The notes under the pieces are model-generated. The model saw nothing but the letters and a program-made list of their open reading frames with translations. It had not been told where the DNA came from and did not search any database. Shown here in pieces: positions 15,700-23,554 of a DNA stretch of 64,000 nucleotides. Source of the DNA: Micromonospora cathayae (GTDB lineage Bacteria; Actinomycetota; Actinomycetes; Mycobacteriales; Micromonosporaceae); NCBI RefSeq assembly GCF_028993575.1, contig NZ_CP118615.1:620001-684000 (forward strand), in the 5' to 3' direction. The stretch's first letter is position 1. Every line of letters starts with the position of its first letter. The position numbers were made by a program, and so were the translations under genes.

Positions 15700-16116
15700 A
15701 TGGGCTCCGCAGAGGTTTCGCCCCAGATGGCCTTCGCGCGCTTCGTACGGCGGGCCATCGACGACGCCCGCGAGGAGCGGGGGTGGACGGTCTCCGACCT
15801 GGCCGCCCACACCGGCGTGGGCCGATCCACCGTCTTCCGCTGGCTGGCCGGCGACTGGCAGGACTATCCCGAACTGGCCAAGGTGCGCGGCTTCTGCGCC
15901 GCGCTGGACGTGCCGGTCGCGGCGGCCTTCCGGGCGCTCGGGCTGCCCGACGGCAGCCCGACGGCCCGGCGGGTCCCCGATGACTCCCCGGTCGAGGCGG
16001 ACGTCCGGGTGATCCTGGACCGGCTGGCCGACCCGGCCGTCCCGGCCGACGAGAAACACCAGATCAGAGACCTGCTCCGCTACCTGGCCCACCGCCCGAC
16101 CCGCCAGGCCGGCTGA
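15700..16116 (+). CDS. XRE-family helix-turn-helix transcriptional regulator
   Basis: A 138-residue regulator. The helix-turn-helix is at about residues 20-65 (GWTVSDLAAHTGVGRSTVFR, then WLAGDWQDYP), followed by a short helical C-terminus without a recognisable sensor domain. The ATG at 15700 was preferred because GGAAAGGGA lies about 10 bases upstream; the frame is open to 15577 but that extension is compositionally unlike protein. TATTAC at 15645-15650 could be its -10. No adjacent target is evident. Confidence 0.8.
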   Translation: MGSAEVSPQMAFARFVRRAIDDAREERGWTVSDLAAHTGVGRSTVFRWLAGDWQDYPELAKVRGFCAALDVPVAAAFRALGLPDGSPTARRVPDDSPVEADVRVILDRLADPAVPADEKHQIRDLLRYLAHRPTRQAG

Positions 16117-16174
16117 CCGCCCACGACCGCTGCCCGCTCACGACCGCTGCCCGCCACCGCAGCGGACGAGCGCC

Positions 16175-16226
16175 CGGCCGCTACCCGGGACCGCGACCGA
16201 CGGCCGCTGCCCGGGACCGCGACGGA
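16175..16226. repeat. 26-bp tandem repeat
   Basis: Two direct copies (16175-16200 and 16201-16226) of a 26-base unit containing GCCGCT-CCCGGGACCGCGAC, with two mismatches. A further pair of ACGACCGCTGCCCGC copies lies just upstream. It sits between the XRE gene and the convergent His-rich membrane-protein gene. Confidence 0.7.
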
Positions 16227-16257
16227 CGGGACGTGGCACCGGCCGGCCGGCGGCGGG

Positions 16258-17154
16258 TCAGGGCGTGGTGAGGGTGAACTCGGCGGTACGTACCTCGCCG
16301 GCCACCTGGAAGTCGAAGTAGAGCCGGTACCGGCCGGGGCCGGGCACGGTGAGCTGGAACGACACCCCGTCCCCGGTCAGCCCGGTGTCCGGGTGCACGT
16401 GCAGGTAGCCCAGGTCACCCTCGCGGAGCACCACCAGGTGCCCGTACGCGCCGAGGTAACGCTCCAGCACCGGGCTGGTGTCCCCGGCGCGTACCCGGAA
16501 CCGCAGCGCTGTGGCCGTGCCCATCACCGGCGTGCCCTGGTAGTCGACGGTGAACCCGTCCACCGTGGACTCCCGGCCCGGCGGGGGCAGCGGCCGGGGC
16601 GCGTACCCGCCGGGGGCGACCAGGTCCACCCCGAGGGTGACCGGCTGCTGCCCGCCCTCGGCGGTCAACGCGGTGAAGTCGGCGTACGCCCGCCAGACCC
16701 CCGGCTGGGGCAGGGTCAGCGGCACCGACCAGGTCCCGTCGGCGGCCATGCTCGGGTGCAGATGCTGGAAGCCGCTCAGGTCCCGGCGTACCACGATCAG
16801 GTGCAGCGGTTTCTCGTGCACGACCGCGAACCGGGTCACCGGCCGCTGCCCGGCGTCCCGGATCTGGAACCGGAACTCGCCGGCCCGGCCGGCGGTGAAC
16901 TCGCCGCCCAGCGGGGCGAGCGTGTACCCGGCCGAGGTGACCGCCAGGCCACCGACCTCCGTCGACCCGGCGGGATGGTCGTGCGGCGCGGTGCCCGGCG
17001 GATGGGTGTGGTCGGACCCGGCGGCCGACGGTGCCCCGGCCGCCGACGGGTCCGGGTCGAGCCGGCCGACACCGAAGCCGACGACCAGGGCCAGCACCAG
17101 CCCGGCCACCACCGACGCCAGCCGGAGCGTACTGGTGGGGAGCTGGTCGGTCAT
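16258..17154 (-). CDS. Membrane-anchored protein with two HLHP/HVHP beta-domains
   Basis: A 298-residue protein with one N-terminal membrane segment (about 10-31). A His/Pro-rich linker (DHTHPPGTAPHDHP) follows, then two similar extracytoplasmic domains. Each contains the same core: LHLIVVRRDLSGFQHLHP in the first and GHLVVLREGDLGYLHVHPD in the second. The repeat indicates internal duplication. The His-rich text suggests metal binding, perhaps copper, because similar domains occur near copper-handling genes, but no copper gene is adjacent here. The ATG at 17154 gives a credible signal anchor. It is transcribed separately from the RecQ-like gene 116 bases upstream or as its distal partner. Confidence 0.75.
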   Translation of the reverse strand: MTDQLPTSTLRLASVVAGLVLALVVGFGVGRLDPDPSAAGAPSAAGSDHTHPPGTAPHDHPAGSTEVGGLAVTSAGYTLAPLGGEFTAGRAGEFRFQIRDAGQRPVTRFAVVHEKPLHLIVVRRDLSGFQHLHPSMAADGTWSVPLTLPQPGVWRAYADFTALTAEGGQQPVTLGVDLVAPGGYAPRPLPPPGRESTVDGFTVDYQGTPVMGTATALRFRVRAGDTSPVLERYLGAYGHLVVLREGDLGYLHVHPDTGLTGDGVSFQLTVPGPGRYRLYFDFQVAGEVRTAEFTLTTP

Positions 17155-17270
17155 GGCGCCCACGGTACCGCCGGGCACCGGGGCCGCCGGGCGGTAACGG
17201 CACCGGCGTGGCAACCGTCGCAATCCGCCCCGCCCGGGAACTTTTCCGCCGGTAAGCAGGGCACAACCGG

Positions 17271-19634
17271 TCAGCCGGCGACGGCCAGGGCCAGCGGGAG
17301 GACGTCCGGCGCACCGTGCCGACGCAGCAGCCGGGCGGCCAGGGCCATCGTCCAGCCCGAGTCGACCAGGTCGTCCACCAGCAGCACCGGCCCGTCGACC
17401 CCGGCCAGGGCGTCGGCCAGGTCGTCCGGCACGGTGAAGGCGTCGTGCAGCGCGCGTACCCGCTGGGCGCTGTTGCCGCGCGGACCGTCCGGGCCGGCGA
17501 CACCGGCCGGGGTCAGCCGGCCGAGCAGCGGCAGCCGGCCGACGCCGGCGATCCGCTCGGCCAGCGAACCCACCAGGCGGGGTCGCCGCCGCGACCCGAC
17601 CGCCACCAGCCCGACCGGTCGGCGCGGCCACGGGTCGTCGCCGTGCGCCCAGGATTTCAGCACCTCGACCACGGCGGCGGCCACATCGTCCGGCACCGGC
17701 ACGTCGGGGGCCTCCGGGCCGAGCAGGGTACGCAGCCGCGCCCCCCAGCCGAGGTCCGACAGCCGCCCGACCGCCCGCCCGGCCAGCGCCTGCTCCGCTG
17801 GCGGAATCCGCCCCTTGAGCGGTACGCCCACCGCGTCCAGCCCGGTCGGCCAGAGCTTCTTGGGCGCGACGGTCACGCCGGGGCGACCGAGGAACGCCTG
17901 CGCGGCGGCCAGCGCCGGCCCGGAGACAGTGTTGTCGAAGAGTGGGCCGGCGCACCGGTCGCACCGCCCGCAGTCGGCGGCCGTCTCGTCGTCCAGGCAT
18001 TCCCGCAGGTAGCGGAGGCGGCAGCCGGGCGTGGTGGCGTACTCGCGCATGGCCTGCTGCTCGGCGGTGCGGGCCTGGGCGACGCGGCGCAGCCGGGCCT
18101 CGTCGTAGGTCCAGGGCTCGCCGGTGGCGAGCCAGCCGCCGCGCACCCGGCGGACCGCGCCGTCCACGTCGAGCACCTTGAGCATCATCTCCAGCCGGGC
18201 CCGGCGCAGGTCGACGATCGGTTCCAGGGCCTGGGTGGAGAGCGGGCGGTCCGGGCGCAGGGCGGCCAGTACGGCCCGGACCTGGTCCTCGGGCGGGAAG
18301 GCGAGCGAGGCGAAGTACCGCCAGATGGCCGCGTCCTCGACGCCGGGCAGGAGCAGCACCTCGGCGTGTTCGACGGCCCGCCCGGCCCGGCCGACCTGCT
18401 GGTAGTAGGCGATCGGCGAGGGCGGTGCGCCCAGGTGGACGACGAAGCCGAGGTCCGGCTTGTCGAAGCCCATGCCGAGCGCGGAGGTGGCGACCAGCGC
18501 CTTGATCTTGTTGTCGAGGAGGTCCTGTTCGGCGGCGCGCCGGTCGGCGTCCTCGGCCTGACCGGTGTACGCGGCCACCGACCAGCCCCGGGACCGGAGG
18601 AAGTCGGTGGTCTCGGTGGCCGCCGCGACGGTGAGCGTGTAGACGATGCCCGAGCCGGGGAGGCGGTCCAGGTGGTCGGCCAGCCAGCCGAGCCGGTGCG
18701 CCGGGCTGGGCAGGTCGAGTACGGCCAGCCGCAGCGACTCCCGGTCCAGGCTGCCGCGCAACACCAGCACGTCGTCCGGTCGGCCGGGGGTACCGGGGGA
18801 CGGCGGGTGGACGGCGGTCGACGTGGTGCCGAGCTGCTCGGCGACGTCGGTGGTGACCCGGGCGTTCGCGGTGGCGGTGGTGGCCAGCACGGGCGTACCG
18901 GCCGGCAGGTTCGCCAGGAAGGTGCGCAGCCGTCGGTAGTCGGGGCGGAAGTCGTGCCCCCAGTCGGAGACGCAGTGCGCCTCGTCCACCACGAGCAGCC
19001 CGGTGGTGGCGGCCAGCTTCGGCAGGACGGTGTCCCGGAAGTCCGGGTTGTTGAGCCGTTCCGGACTGATCAGCAGCACGTCGACCGTACCGGCGTGGAT
19101 CTCGGCGGTGATCTCGTCCCACTCGTCGAGGTTGGCCGAGTTGATGGTGCGGGCACGGATGCCGGCCCGCTCGGCCGCCGTCACCTGGTTACGCATCAAC
19201 GCCAGCAACGGCGACACGATCACCGTAGGACCGGGTCGCCCAGCAGAACCGGCAGCCCCAGCCGGGCCGGCAGTGCCCGTAGTGCCAGCCGGGCCGGTAG
19301 AACCGGTAGTGCCGGTAGAACCGGTAGCGCCGCTAGAACCGGTAGTGCCGGTAGAACCGGTAGCGCCGCCGCCCTCCCCCGCCAGGACGTGCTGCCGCTC
19401 CGCCCCACCCCCACCCTCAACGGACCCGACCCGCTCCCGCAGCAGCGCCGTGGCGACGAAGTAGACCGCCGACTTCCCCCAACCGGTGCGCTGTACGCAG
19501 AGCACCCGCCGCCGGTCGACGACCAGCGCCTCGATCGCCCGCCACTGGTCCTCGCGCAGCCGTGCGTGCTCACCGGCCAGTCGCCGCAGCACCGCCTCGG
19601 CCCGCCCCCGCACCCCCAGGTGTCCCTCCCCCAC
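17271..19634 (-). CDS. recQ: RecQ-family ATP-dependent DNA helicase with C-terminal phosphoribosyltransferase-like domain
   Basis: A 787-residue helicase. Motif I is an atypical QRTGWGKS (49-55 region), motif Ia VIVSPLLALMRNQ, motif II DEAH at 217-220 followed by CVSDWGHDFRPDY, and motif VI QQVGRAGRA. A RecQ-type zinc-binding cysteine cluster (CRLRYLREC, then CGRCDRC) follows near residues 540-563. The last 150 residues end in VLLVDDLVDSGWTM, a phosphoribosyltransferase PRPP-loop motif, giving an unusual fusion that may couple helicase action to nucleotide metabolism or be a structural remnant. A Gly-X-Y insert sits at 90-134. The GTG at 19634 is preceded by AAAGGG; a GTG eight codons later is an alternative. 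Confidence 0.85.
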   Translation of the reverse strand: MGEGHLGVRGRAEAVLRRLAGEHARLREDQWRAIEALVVDRRRVLCVQRTGWGKSAVYFVATALLRERVGSVEGGGGAERQHVLAGEGGGATGSTGTTGSSGATGSTGTTGSTGPAGTTGTAGPAGAAGSAGRPGPTVIVSPLLALMRNQVTAAERAGIRARTINSANLDEWDEITAEIHAGTVDVLLISPERLNNPDFRDTVLPKLAATTGLLVVDEAHCVSDWGHDFRPDYRRLRTFLANLPAGTPVLATTATANARVTTDVAEQLGTTSTAVHPPSPGTPGRPDDVLVLRGSLDRESLRLAVLDLPSPAHRLGWLADHLDRLPGSGIVYTLTVAAATETTDFLRSRGWSVAAYTGQAEDADRRAAEQDLLDNKIKALVATSALGMGFDKPDLGFVVHLGAPPSPIAYYQQVGRAGRAVEHAEVLLLPGVEDAAIWRYFASLAFPPEDQVRAVLAALRPDRPLSTQALEPIVDLRRARLEMMLKVLDVDGAVRRVRGGWLATGEPWTYDEARLRRVAQARTAEQQAMREYATTPGCRLRYLRECLDDETAADCGRCDRCAGPLFDNTVSGPALAAAQAFLGRPGVTVAPKKLWPTGLDAVGVPLKGRIPPAEQALAGRAVGRLSDLGWGARLRTLLGPEAPDVPVPDDVAAAVVEVLKSWAHGDDPWPRRPVGLVAVGSRRRPRLVGSLAERIAGVGRLPLLGRLTPAGVAGPDGPRGNSAQRVRALHDAFTVPDDLADALAGVDGPVLLVDDLVDSGWTMALAARLLRRHGAPDVLPLALAVAG
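19233..19367 (-). repeat. Gly-X-Y (collagen-like) repeat inside the RecQ-like helicase
   Basis: Fifteen consecutive Gly-X-Y triplets, mostly GST, GTT, GPA and GAT, are encoded by 9-bp units of the type CCGGTAGTG. They lie between helicase motifs I and Ia, probably as a surface loop insertion. Confidence 0.85.
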
Positions 19635-19666
19635 CCACCCTTTCTACCAGCCCCCACCCCCCGCCC

Positions 19667-19729
19667 CGTTGATCATGAAGTTGTTGTCCCTGGCCCCGGC
19701 GTGTCGGGACAACAACTTCATGGTCAACG
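19667..19729. repeat. Palindromic element A (GATCATGAAGTT family)
   Basis: Left arm 19667-19690 and right arm 19706-19729 pair at 23 of 24 positions, with a 15-nt loop ending in CCGGCGTGTC. It lies just past the SDR stop and ahead of the RecQ-like gene, so it may terminate the SDR transcript. Its outer arms and loop match element B at 20525-20579. Confidence 0.85.
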
Positions 19730-19739
19730 AGGGTCAGCG

Positions 19740-20492
19740 TCAGCGGCCGAGCACCGAACCGCCGTTGACACCGAGTACCTGACCGGTGACGTAGCCGGCG
19801 GCCGGGCTTACCAGGTACCGGACCGCCTCGGCGATGTCCGCGGGCTCGCCGGCCCGGCCGACCAGGGTGTCCGCGACCCGCTTGGCGTGCCCCTCCGGGG
19901 TCATCCGATCACCGAAGAACTCCGTCTCGGCGACGTAACCGGGGCTGACCACGTTGACCGTGATGCCGTCCGCACCGAGTCGACCCGCCAGGTCGTACGC
20001 CCAGCCGTGCAGGGCGGCCTTGGCAGCCGAGTATGCGCCGCCGCCACCCCGTTGTGCGGCGATCGAGCTGACCAGGACGACCCGTCCGCCCGGGCGACGC
20101 AGCGCCGGCCGGAGCGCCTCGGTGAGCAGGATCGCGGTGACCACGTTGGCGTCGAAGTTGGCGCGCAGGTGTGTCGCCATGCCGGCCAGCGTCCCGAGGT
20201 CACCACCCCGGTAGCCGCCCGCGTTGTTGACCACCGCGTCGACCGGCCGGTCCCCGACCGCTCCGGCGACCAGGGACACCTGCTCCGGGTCGGCCAGGTC
20301 AGCGGCGACGGTACCGACCGCCCCGGGCCGCCCGCATTCCGCACCGATCCGTTCGGCGGTAGCGGCCAGTACCTCCGCCCGTCGCCCGACGATCAGCACG
20401 TCGTACCCGTCGCCGGCGAGAGTCGAGGCGATGGCCGCCCCGATCCCGGTCCCTCCGCCACTGACCACCGCAAGTCGCGCAGAATCCCCCAT
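19740..20492 (-). CDS. Short-chain dehydrogenase/reductase
   Basis: A 250-residue classical SDR, usual length. The NAD(P)-binding motif is GGGTGIG near residue 12, followed by the structural NNAGG. The catalytic Ser-Tyr-Lys appears in LVSSIAAQRGGGGAYSAAK, and the C-terminus VTGQVLGVNGG is typical of FabG-like members. The substrate is unknown. The ATG at 20492 follows GGGGCGGG; a TTG eight codons upstream is possible. The gene stands alone between two related palindromes, implying its own transcription unit. Confidence 0.88.
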   Translation of the reverse strand: MGDSARLAVVSGGGTGIGAAIASTLAGDGYDVLIVGRRAEVLAATAERIGAECGRPGAVGTVAADLADPEQVSLVAGAVGDRPVDAVVNNAGGYRGGDLGTLAGMATHLRANFDANVVTAILLTEALRPALRRPGGRVVLVSSIAAQRGGGGAYSAAKAALHGWAYDLAGRLGADGITVNVVSPGYVAETEFFGDRMTPEGHAKRVADTLVGRAGEPADIAEAVRYLVSPAAGYVTGQVLGVNGGSVLGR

Positions 20493-20524
20493 GACCCGCC
20501 CCGTCAACCCCGTCAAACATGGAC

Positions 20525-20579
20525 GATCATGAAGTTATCACCACCCGAACCGGCGTGTCGTGGCGATAACTTCATGATC
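20525..20579. repeat. Palindromic element B (GATCATGAAGTT family)
   Basis: Left arm 20525-20544 and right arm 20560-20579 pair at 19 of 20 positions around a 15-nt loop that again ends in CCGGCGTGTC. It is downstream of livM and upstream of the SDR start. The inner stem differs from element A on both arms together, so base pairing is kept. Confidence 0.85.
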
Positions 20580-20663
20580 AACGGGGTCGGCGGGGTCGGC
20601 GGGGCCAGCGGGGTCGAGCGGGGTCGAGCGGGGCCAAGCGGGGTCGGCGGGGTCGAGCGGGGG

Positions 20664-21791
20664 TCAGTGGGGTCGGCGGGTGGAGGTGCGGAGGGCGGTG
20701 CGGAGGGGGGTCAGGCGGGAGGTGAGGGTGGCCAGGCCACCGGGGAAGAAGTAGACCGCCAGGATGAACACGGTGCCGAGCACGAACAGCGGCTGGGACA
20801 GCGGAGCGCTGAGCCAACCGGGCAGCGCGTCCACCGCGCCGGAGCTGCCGAAGGCGGTCAGCCGGTGGTCCAGGTACATGTAGAGGACACCACCGAGCAC
20901 CGGACCCCAGCGGGTGCCCGGCCCGCCGAGCACCACCATCACCAGCAGCGAGAGCGTCAGCTCGCTGGAGGTGATGTGCGGGGAGGCACCGCCGACGATC
21001 AGGCAGTACACCACCCCGCCGCCCGCCGCCAGCCCGCCGGCCAGGGTGAACGCGACCAGCTTGAACCGGTACGGGTCCAGCCCGAGCACCCCGATCCGCC
21101 GCTCGTCGTCGCGCAGCCCGGCCAGCACCCGCCCGGTCGGCGAGGCGGCCACCCGGTGCACCACCAGCACCACGACCGCCAGGTACGCCAGCGCCAGCCA
21201 GTACAGGTTGACGGTGTTCGTCACCCCGACCAGGGCGGCCGGCAGCCCGGACACGTCCAGCGGCAGACCCTCCTCGCCACCGGTGAGCCCGCCGAAGTCC
21301 CGGGCCACCAGGATCGCCCCGACCTGCGCGAACGCCAGGGTGACCATGGCGAAGGCGATGCCCACGGTACGCAGCGCGATCGCGCCGAGCAGTGCGGCCA
21401 GGATCGTCCCGCCGGTCAGGGTGAACAGCGCCGCCAGCCACAGTGGCAGCCCGGCCCGGGTGACCAGGATGTCGGTGCCGTACACCCCGGCGGCGAAGTA
21501 GAGCGCGTGCCCGAAGGAGAGCATCCCGGTCCGGCCGAACAGCAGGTCGTAGCCGGCGGCCAGGCCACCGAAGACCAGGCAGATGGCGAGCAGTTGCAGG
21601 GTGCCGGGCGAGTTCAACGGCCCCTCGAAGATCCCCGGCAGGTGCAGCGTCGAGTACGGCAGGATCGCCGCCACCGCCAACGCCACCAGCGGCAGGAAGG
21701 GACGCAGCCGGGACAGGCGCGACGGTTCCGGCCCGGCCGGCGCGGAGGCGGCCGGTGTCTCGACGGCCTTGTCGACCACGGAGTTCGTCAT
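20664..21791 (-). CDS. livM: Branched-chain amino acid-type ABC transporter permease
   Basis: A 375-residue inner-membrane permease with about ten hydrophobic segments, starting at RPFLPLVALAVAAILPYS. The family EAA-like loop appears around AGLRDDERRIGVLGLDPYRFK, which contacts the ATPases. It ends the operon: its ATG overlaps the livH stop by 4 bp (ATGA). Downstream 20580-20663 is a GGGGTCGGCGGGGTCGAGC-type repetitive stretch, followed by palindrome B as a likely terminator. The transporter imports branched-chain or related amino acids, amides or urea; the true substrate is not evident. Confidence 0.9.
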   Translation of the reverse strand: MTNSVVDKAVETPAASAPAGPEPSRLSRLRPFLPLVALAVAAILPYSTLHLPGIFEGPLNSPGTLQLLAICLVFGGLAAGYDLLFGRTGMLSFGHALYFAAGVYGTDILVTRAGLPLWLAALFTLTGGTILAALLGAIALRTVGIAFAMVTLAFAQVGAILVARDFGGLTGGEEGLPLDVSGLPAALVGVTNTVNLYWLALAYLAVVVLVVHRVAASPTGRVLAGLRDDERRIGVLGLDPYRFKLVAFTLAGGLAAGGGVVYCLIVGGASPHITSSELTLSLLVMVVLGGPGTRWGPVLGGVLYMYLDHRLTAFGSSGAVDALPGWLSAPLSQPLFVLGTVFILAVYFFPGGLATLTSRLTPLRTALRTSTRRPH

Positions 21792-22678
21792 GCGACGGCC
21801 ACCTTCCCGGCGATGCCCTGCGGGCGGAGCAGCAGCACCACGGCCAGCAGCGCGACGACGCAGACGTCCCCGAGGCCGGAGGTGCCGTAGTAGTTGACGA
21901 ACTGTTGCAGCAGCCCGACCGCGACCGCCGCGTACGCGGAGCCGACCACCGAGCCCATCCCGCCGATCACCACCACGATGAACGCGAAGATCAGCAGCGA
22001 GCCGCCCTGACCGGGCGACACCGACCCGAAGTAGACCCCGCCGAGCGCGCCGGCCAGCGCGGCAGCCGCCCCGCCGATCGCGAAGACCAGGGTGAACGCC
22101 TTCCGGACGTCGATGCCGAGCGCGGTGACCATCTCCCGGTTCTCCACCCCGGCCCGGATCACCAGGCCGTACCGGGTGAACCGGAGGAACGCCAGGATCG
22201 CGGCGAGCACCAGGGCGGCGGCGACGATCAGCAGCAGCCCGGCGTTGGGCACCTTCGCCCCGAGCACCGGGGTCACCTGTCGGGTCCACTCCGGTCGCGG
22301 GAACGGCCGCGGGTCGGCCCCCCACACCGCCTGGAGCAGCGCCACCCCGGCCAGCGACAGACCGACGGTGACCAGCACCTGCTCGATGGTGCGGGAGTAC
22401 AGCGGCCGGATCAGCACCAGCTCCACCAGCACCGCGACCAGCGTCCCGGCCAGCACCCCGAAGGCCACCGCCACCACGAACCCGAAGCCGTCCGGGCCGG
22501 CTCCGGGCAGGTTCCCGGCGGCCCACCAGGTCGCGTACGCGCCGACACCGAGGAACAGCCCGTGCGCGAAGTTGAGCACGTCGGCCAGGCCGAACACCAG
22601 GGAGAGCCCGGACGCGACCAGGAAGTACAGCGCGGCCAGCCCCAGCCCGGTCAACGTGAGCAGCACGACCGTGTTCAT
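21788..22678 (-). CDS. livH: Branched-chain amino acid-type ABC transporter permease
   Basis: A 296-residue permease with eight or so transmembrane segments. Family text: SLVFGLADVLNFAHG near the N-terminus, RPLYSRTIEQVLVTVG, and the ATPase-contact loop RAGVENREMVTALGIDVRKA. It forms the membrane channel with LivM. The ATG overlaps the livF stop (ATGA), and its own stop overlaps the livM start, indicating tight translational coupling across the operon. Confidence 0.91.
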   Translation of the reverse strand: MNTVVLLTLTGLGLAALYFLVASGLSLVFGLADVLNFAHGLFLGVGAYATWWAAGNLPGAGPDGFGFVVAVAFGVLAGTLVAVLVELVLIRPLYSRTIEQVLVTVGLSLAGVALLQAVWGADPRPFPRPEWTRQVTPVLGAKVPNAGLLLIVAAALVLAAILAFLRFTRYGLVIRAGVENREMVTALGIDVRKAFTLVFAIGGAAAALAGALGGVYFGSVSPGQGGSLLIFAFIVVVIGGMGSVVGSAYAAVAVGLLQQFVNYYGTSGLGDVCVVALLAVVLLLRPQGIAGKVAVA

Positions 22679-23430
22679 GAATGCACCTCCTTGCTGGCGG
22701 CCGGGGCGTGCGAAGCCTCCGCCGTGCCGACGCCGAGCAGGGATCTGGTCAGTTCCGCCTCGGCCAGCAGGTCCCGGGCGTCGCCGCGCCAGGCCACCCG
22801 GCCGGCGGCGAGCACCACCGCGGCGGTGGCGAGCCGGCGTACCACGGCCAGGTTCTGCTCGACGAGCAGCACCGGGACGCTCTCGGCGACCCGTTCCAGC
22901 ACCTCGGCCACCTCGGTCACCACCTTCGGGGCCAGCCCCTTGGTCGGCTCGTCCACCAGGAGCAGCCGGTTGTCGTTGAGCAGCACCCGGCCGATGGCCA
23001 GCATCTGCTGCTGGCCGCCGGAGAGCGAGCCGGCCCGCTGGCGTCCGCGCCGGTCCAGCTCCGGGAAGAGCGCGAACACCCGGTCGTACGCGGGCTCGGT
23101 GCCGCGCCGTTCGGCGAGCCGTAGGTTCTCCGCGACGGTGAGGCCGGCGAAGACGCAGCGGTCCTCGGGTACGTAGCCGAGGCCGTCCCGGACCAGCCGG
23201 TGGGTGGGCCGGTCGAGCAGGCTGCGCTCCCCCATCCGGACCCGGCCGGTGACCTCGCCGCCGGGTGGGGTGAGGCCGACGACCGCGCGGAGCGTGGTGG
23301 TCTTGCCGACGCCGTTGCGGCCGAGCAGCACGGTGACCCCGGTCGGGGCGACGTCGAACGACACCCCCTGGAGGATGTGCAGCCCGGCGATCCGCACCGA
23401 CAGATCCTCGACAGTCAGCACCGGTGTCAC
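22675..23430 (-). CDS. livF: Branched-chain amino acid-type ABC transporter ATP-binding protein
   Basis: A 251-residue ATPase. Walker A is GRNGVGKTT, the Q-loop region precedes VPEDRCVFAGLTV, the ABC signature is SLSGGQQQM, and Walker B is LLLVDEPTKGLAP; the H-loop lies downstream. The GTG at 23430 was chosen because GGAAGG sits 7 nt upstream. A GTG at 23490 is in frame and would add VSARSEPGLRAPQSRTEGD, which is encoded entirely by the upstream 56-bp repeat. I regard that as either a genuine repeat-derived extension or an annotation artefact. Confidence 0.9.
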   Translation of the reverse strand: MTPVLTVEDLSVRIAGLHILQGVSFDVAPTGVTVLLGRNGVGKTTTLRAVVGLTPPGGEVTGRVRMGERSLLDRPTHRLVRDGLGYVPEDRCVFAGLTVAENLRLAERRGTEPAYDRVFALFPELDRRGRQRAGSLSGGQQQMLAIGRVLLNDNRLLLVDEPTKGLAPKVVTEVAEVLERVAESVPVLLVEQNLAVVRRLATAAVVLAAGRVAWRGDARDLLAEAELTRSLLGVGTAEASHAPAASKEVHS

Positions 23431-23437
23431 CGTGTCG

Positions 23438-23554
23438 CCTTCCGTTCGCGACTGCGGGGCTCGCAAACCCGGCTCACTCCTCGCGCTCACAGCACTGCCC
23501 TTCCGTTCGCGACTGCGGGGCTCGCAAACCCGGCTCACTCCTCGCGCTCACAGC
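23438..23554 (-). repeat. Perfect 56-bp direct repeat at the livG-livF junction
   Basis: Copies at 23438-23493 and 23499-23554 are identical over 56 bases and separated by 5 bases. On the minus strand each copy starts near GTGAGCGCGAGGAGTGAG and ends in GGAAGG. It also contains GTTTGCGA/TCGCGAAC, an imperfect inverted repeat. The livG stop codon overlaps the GTG of the first copy met by transcription. The sequence resembles a dispersed intergenic repeat I associate with Micromonospora, which I cannot verify here. Confidence 0.9.

Noticed and set aside
17316..21890. 1500-codon plus-strand open frame across RecQ, SDR and liv genes
   Set aside because: It runs antisense to five recognised genes and has no start signal; it is a composition artefact.
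23438..23554. CRISPR-like repeat
   Set aside because: Only two 56-bp copies separated by 5 bases; no spacer structure and no cas genes.
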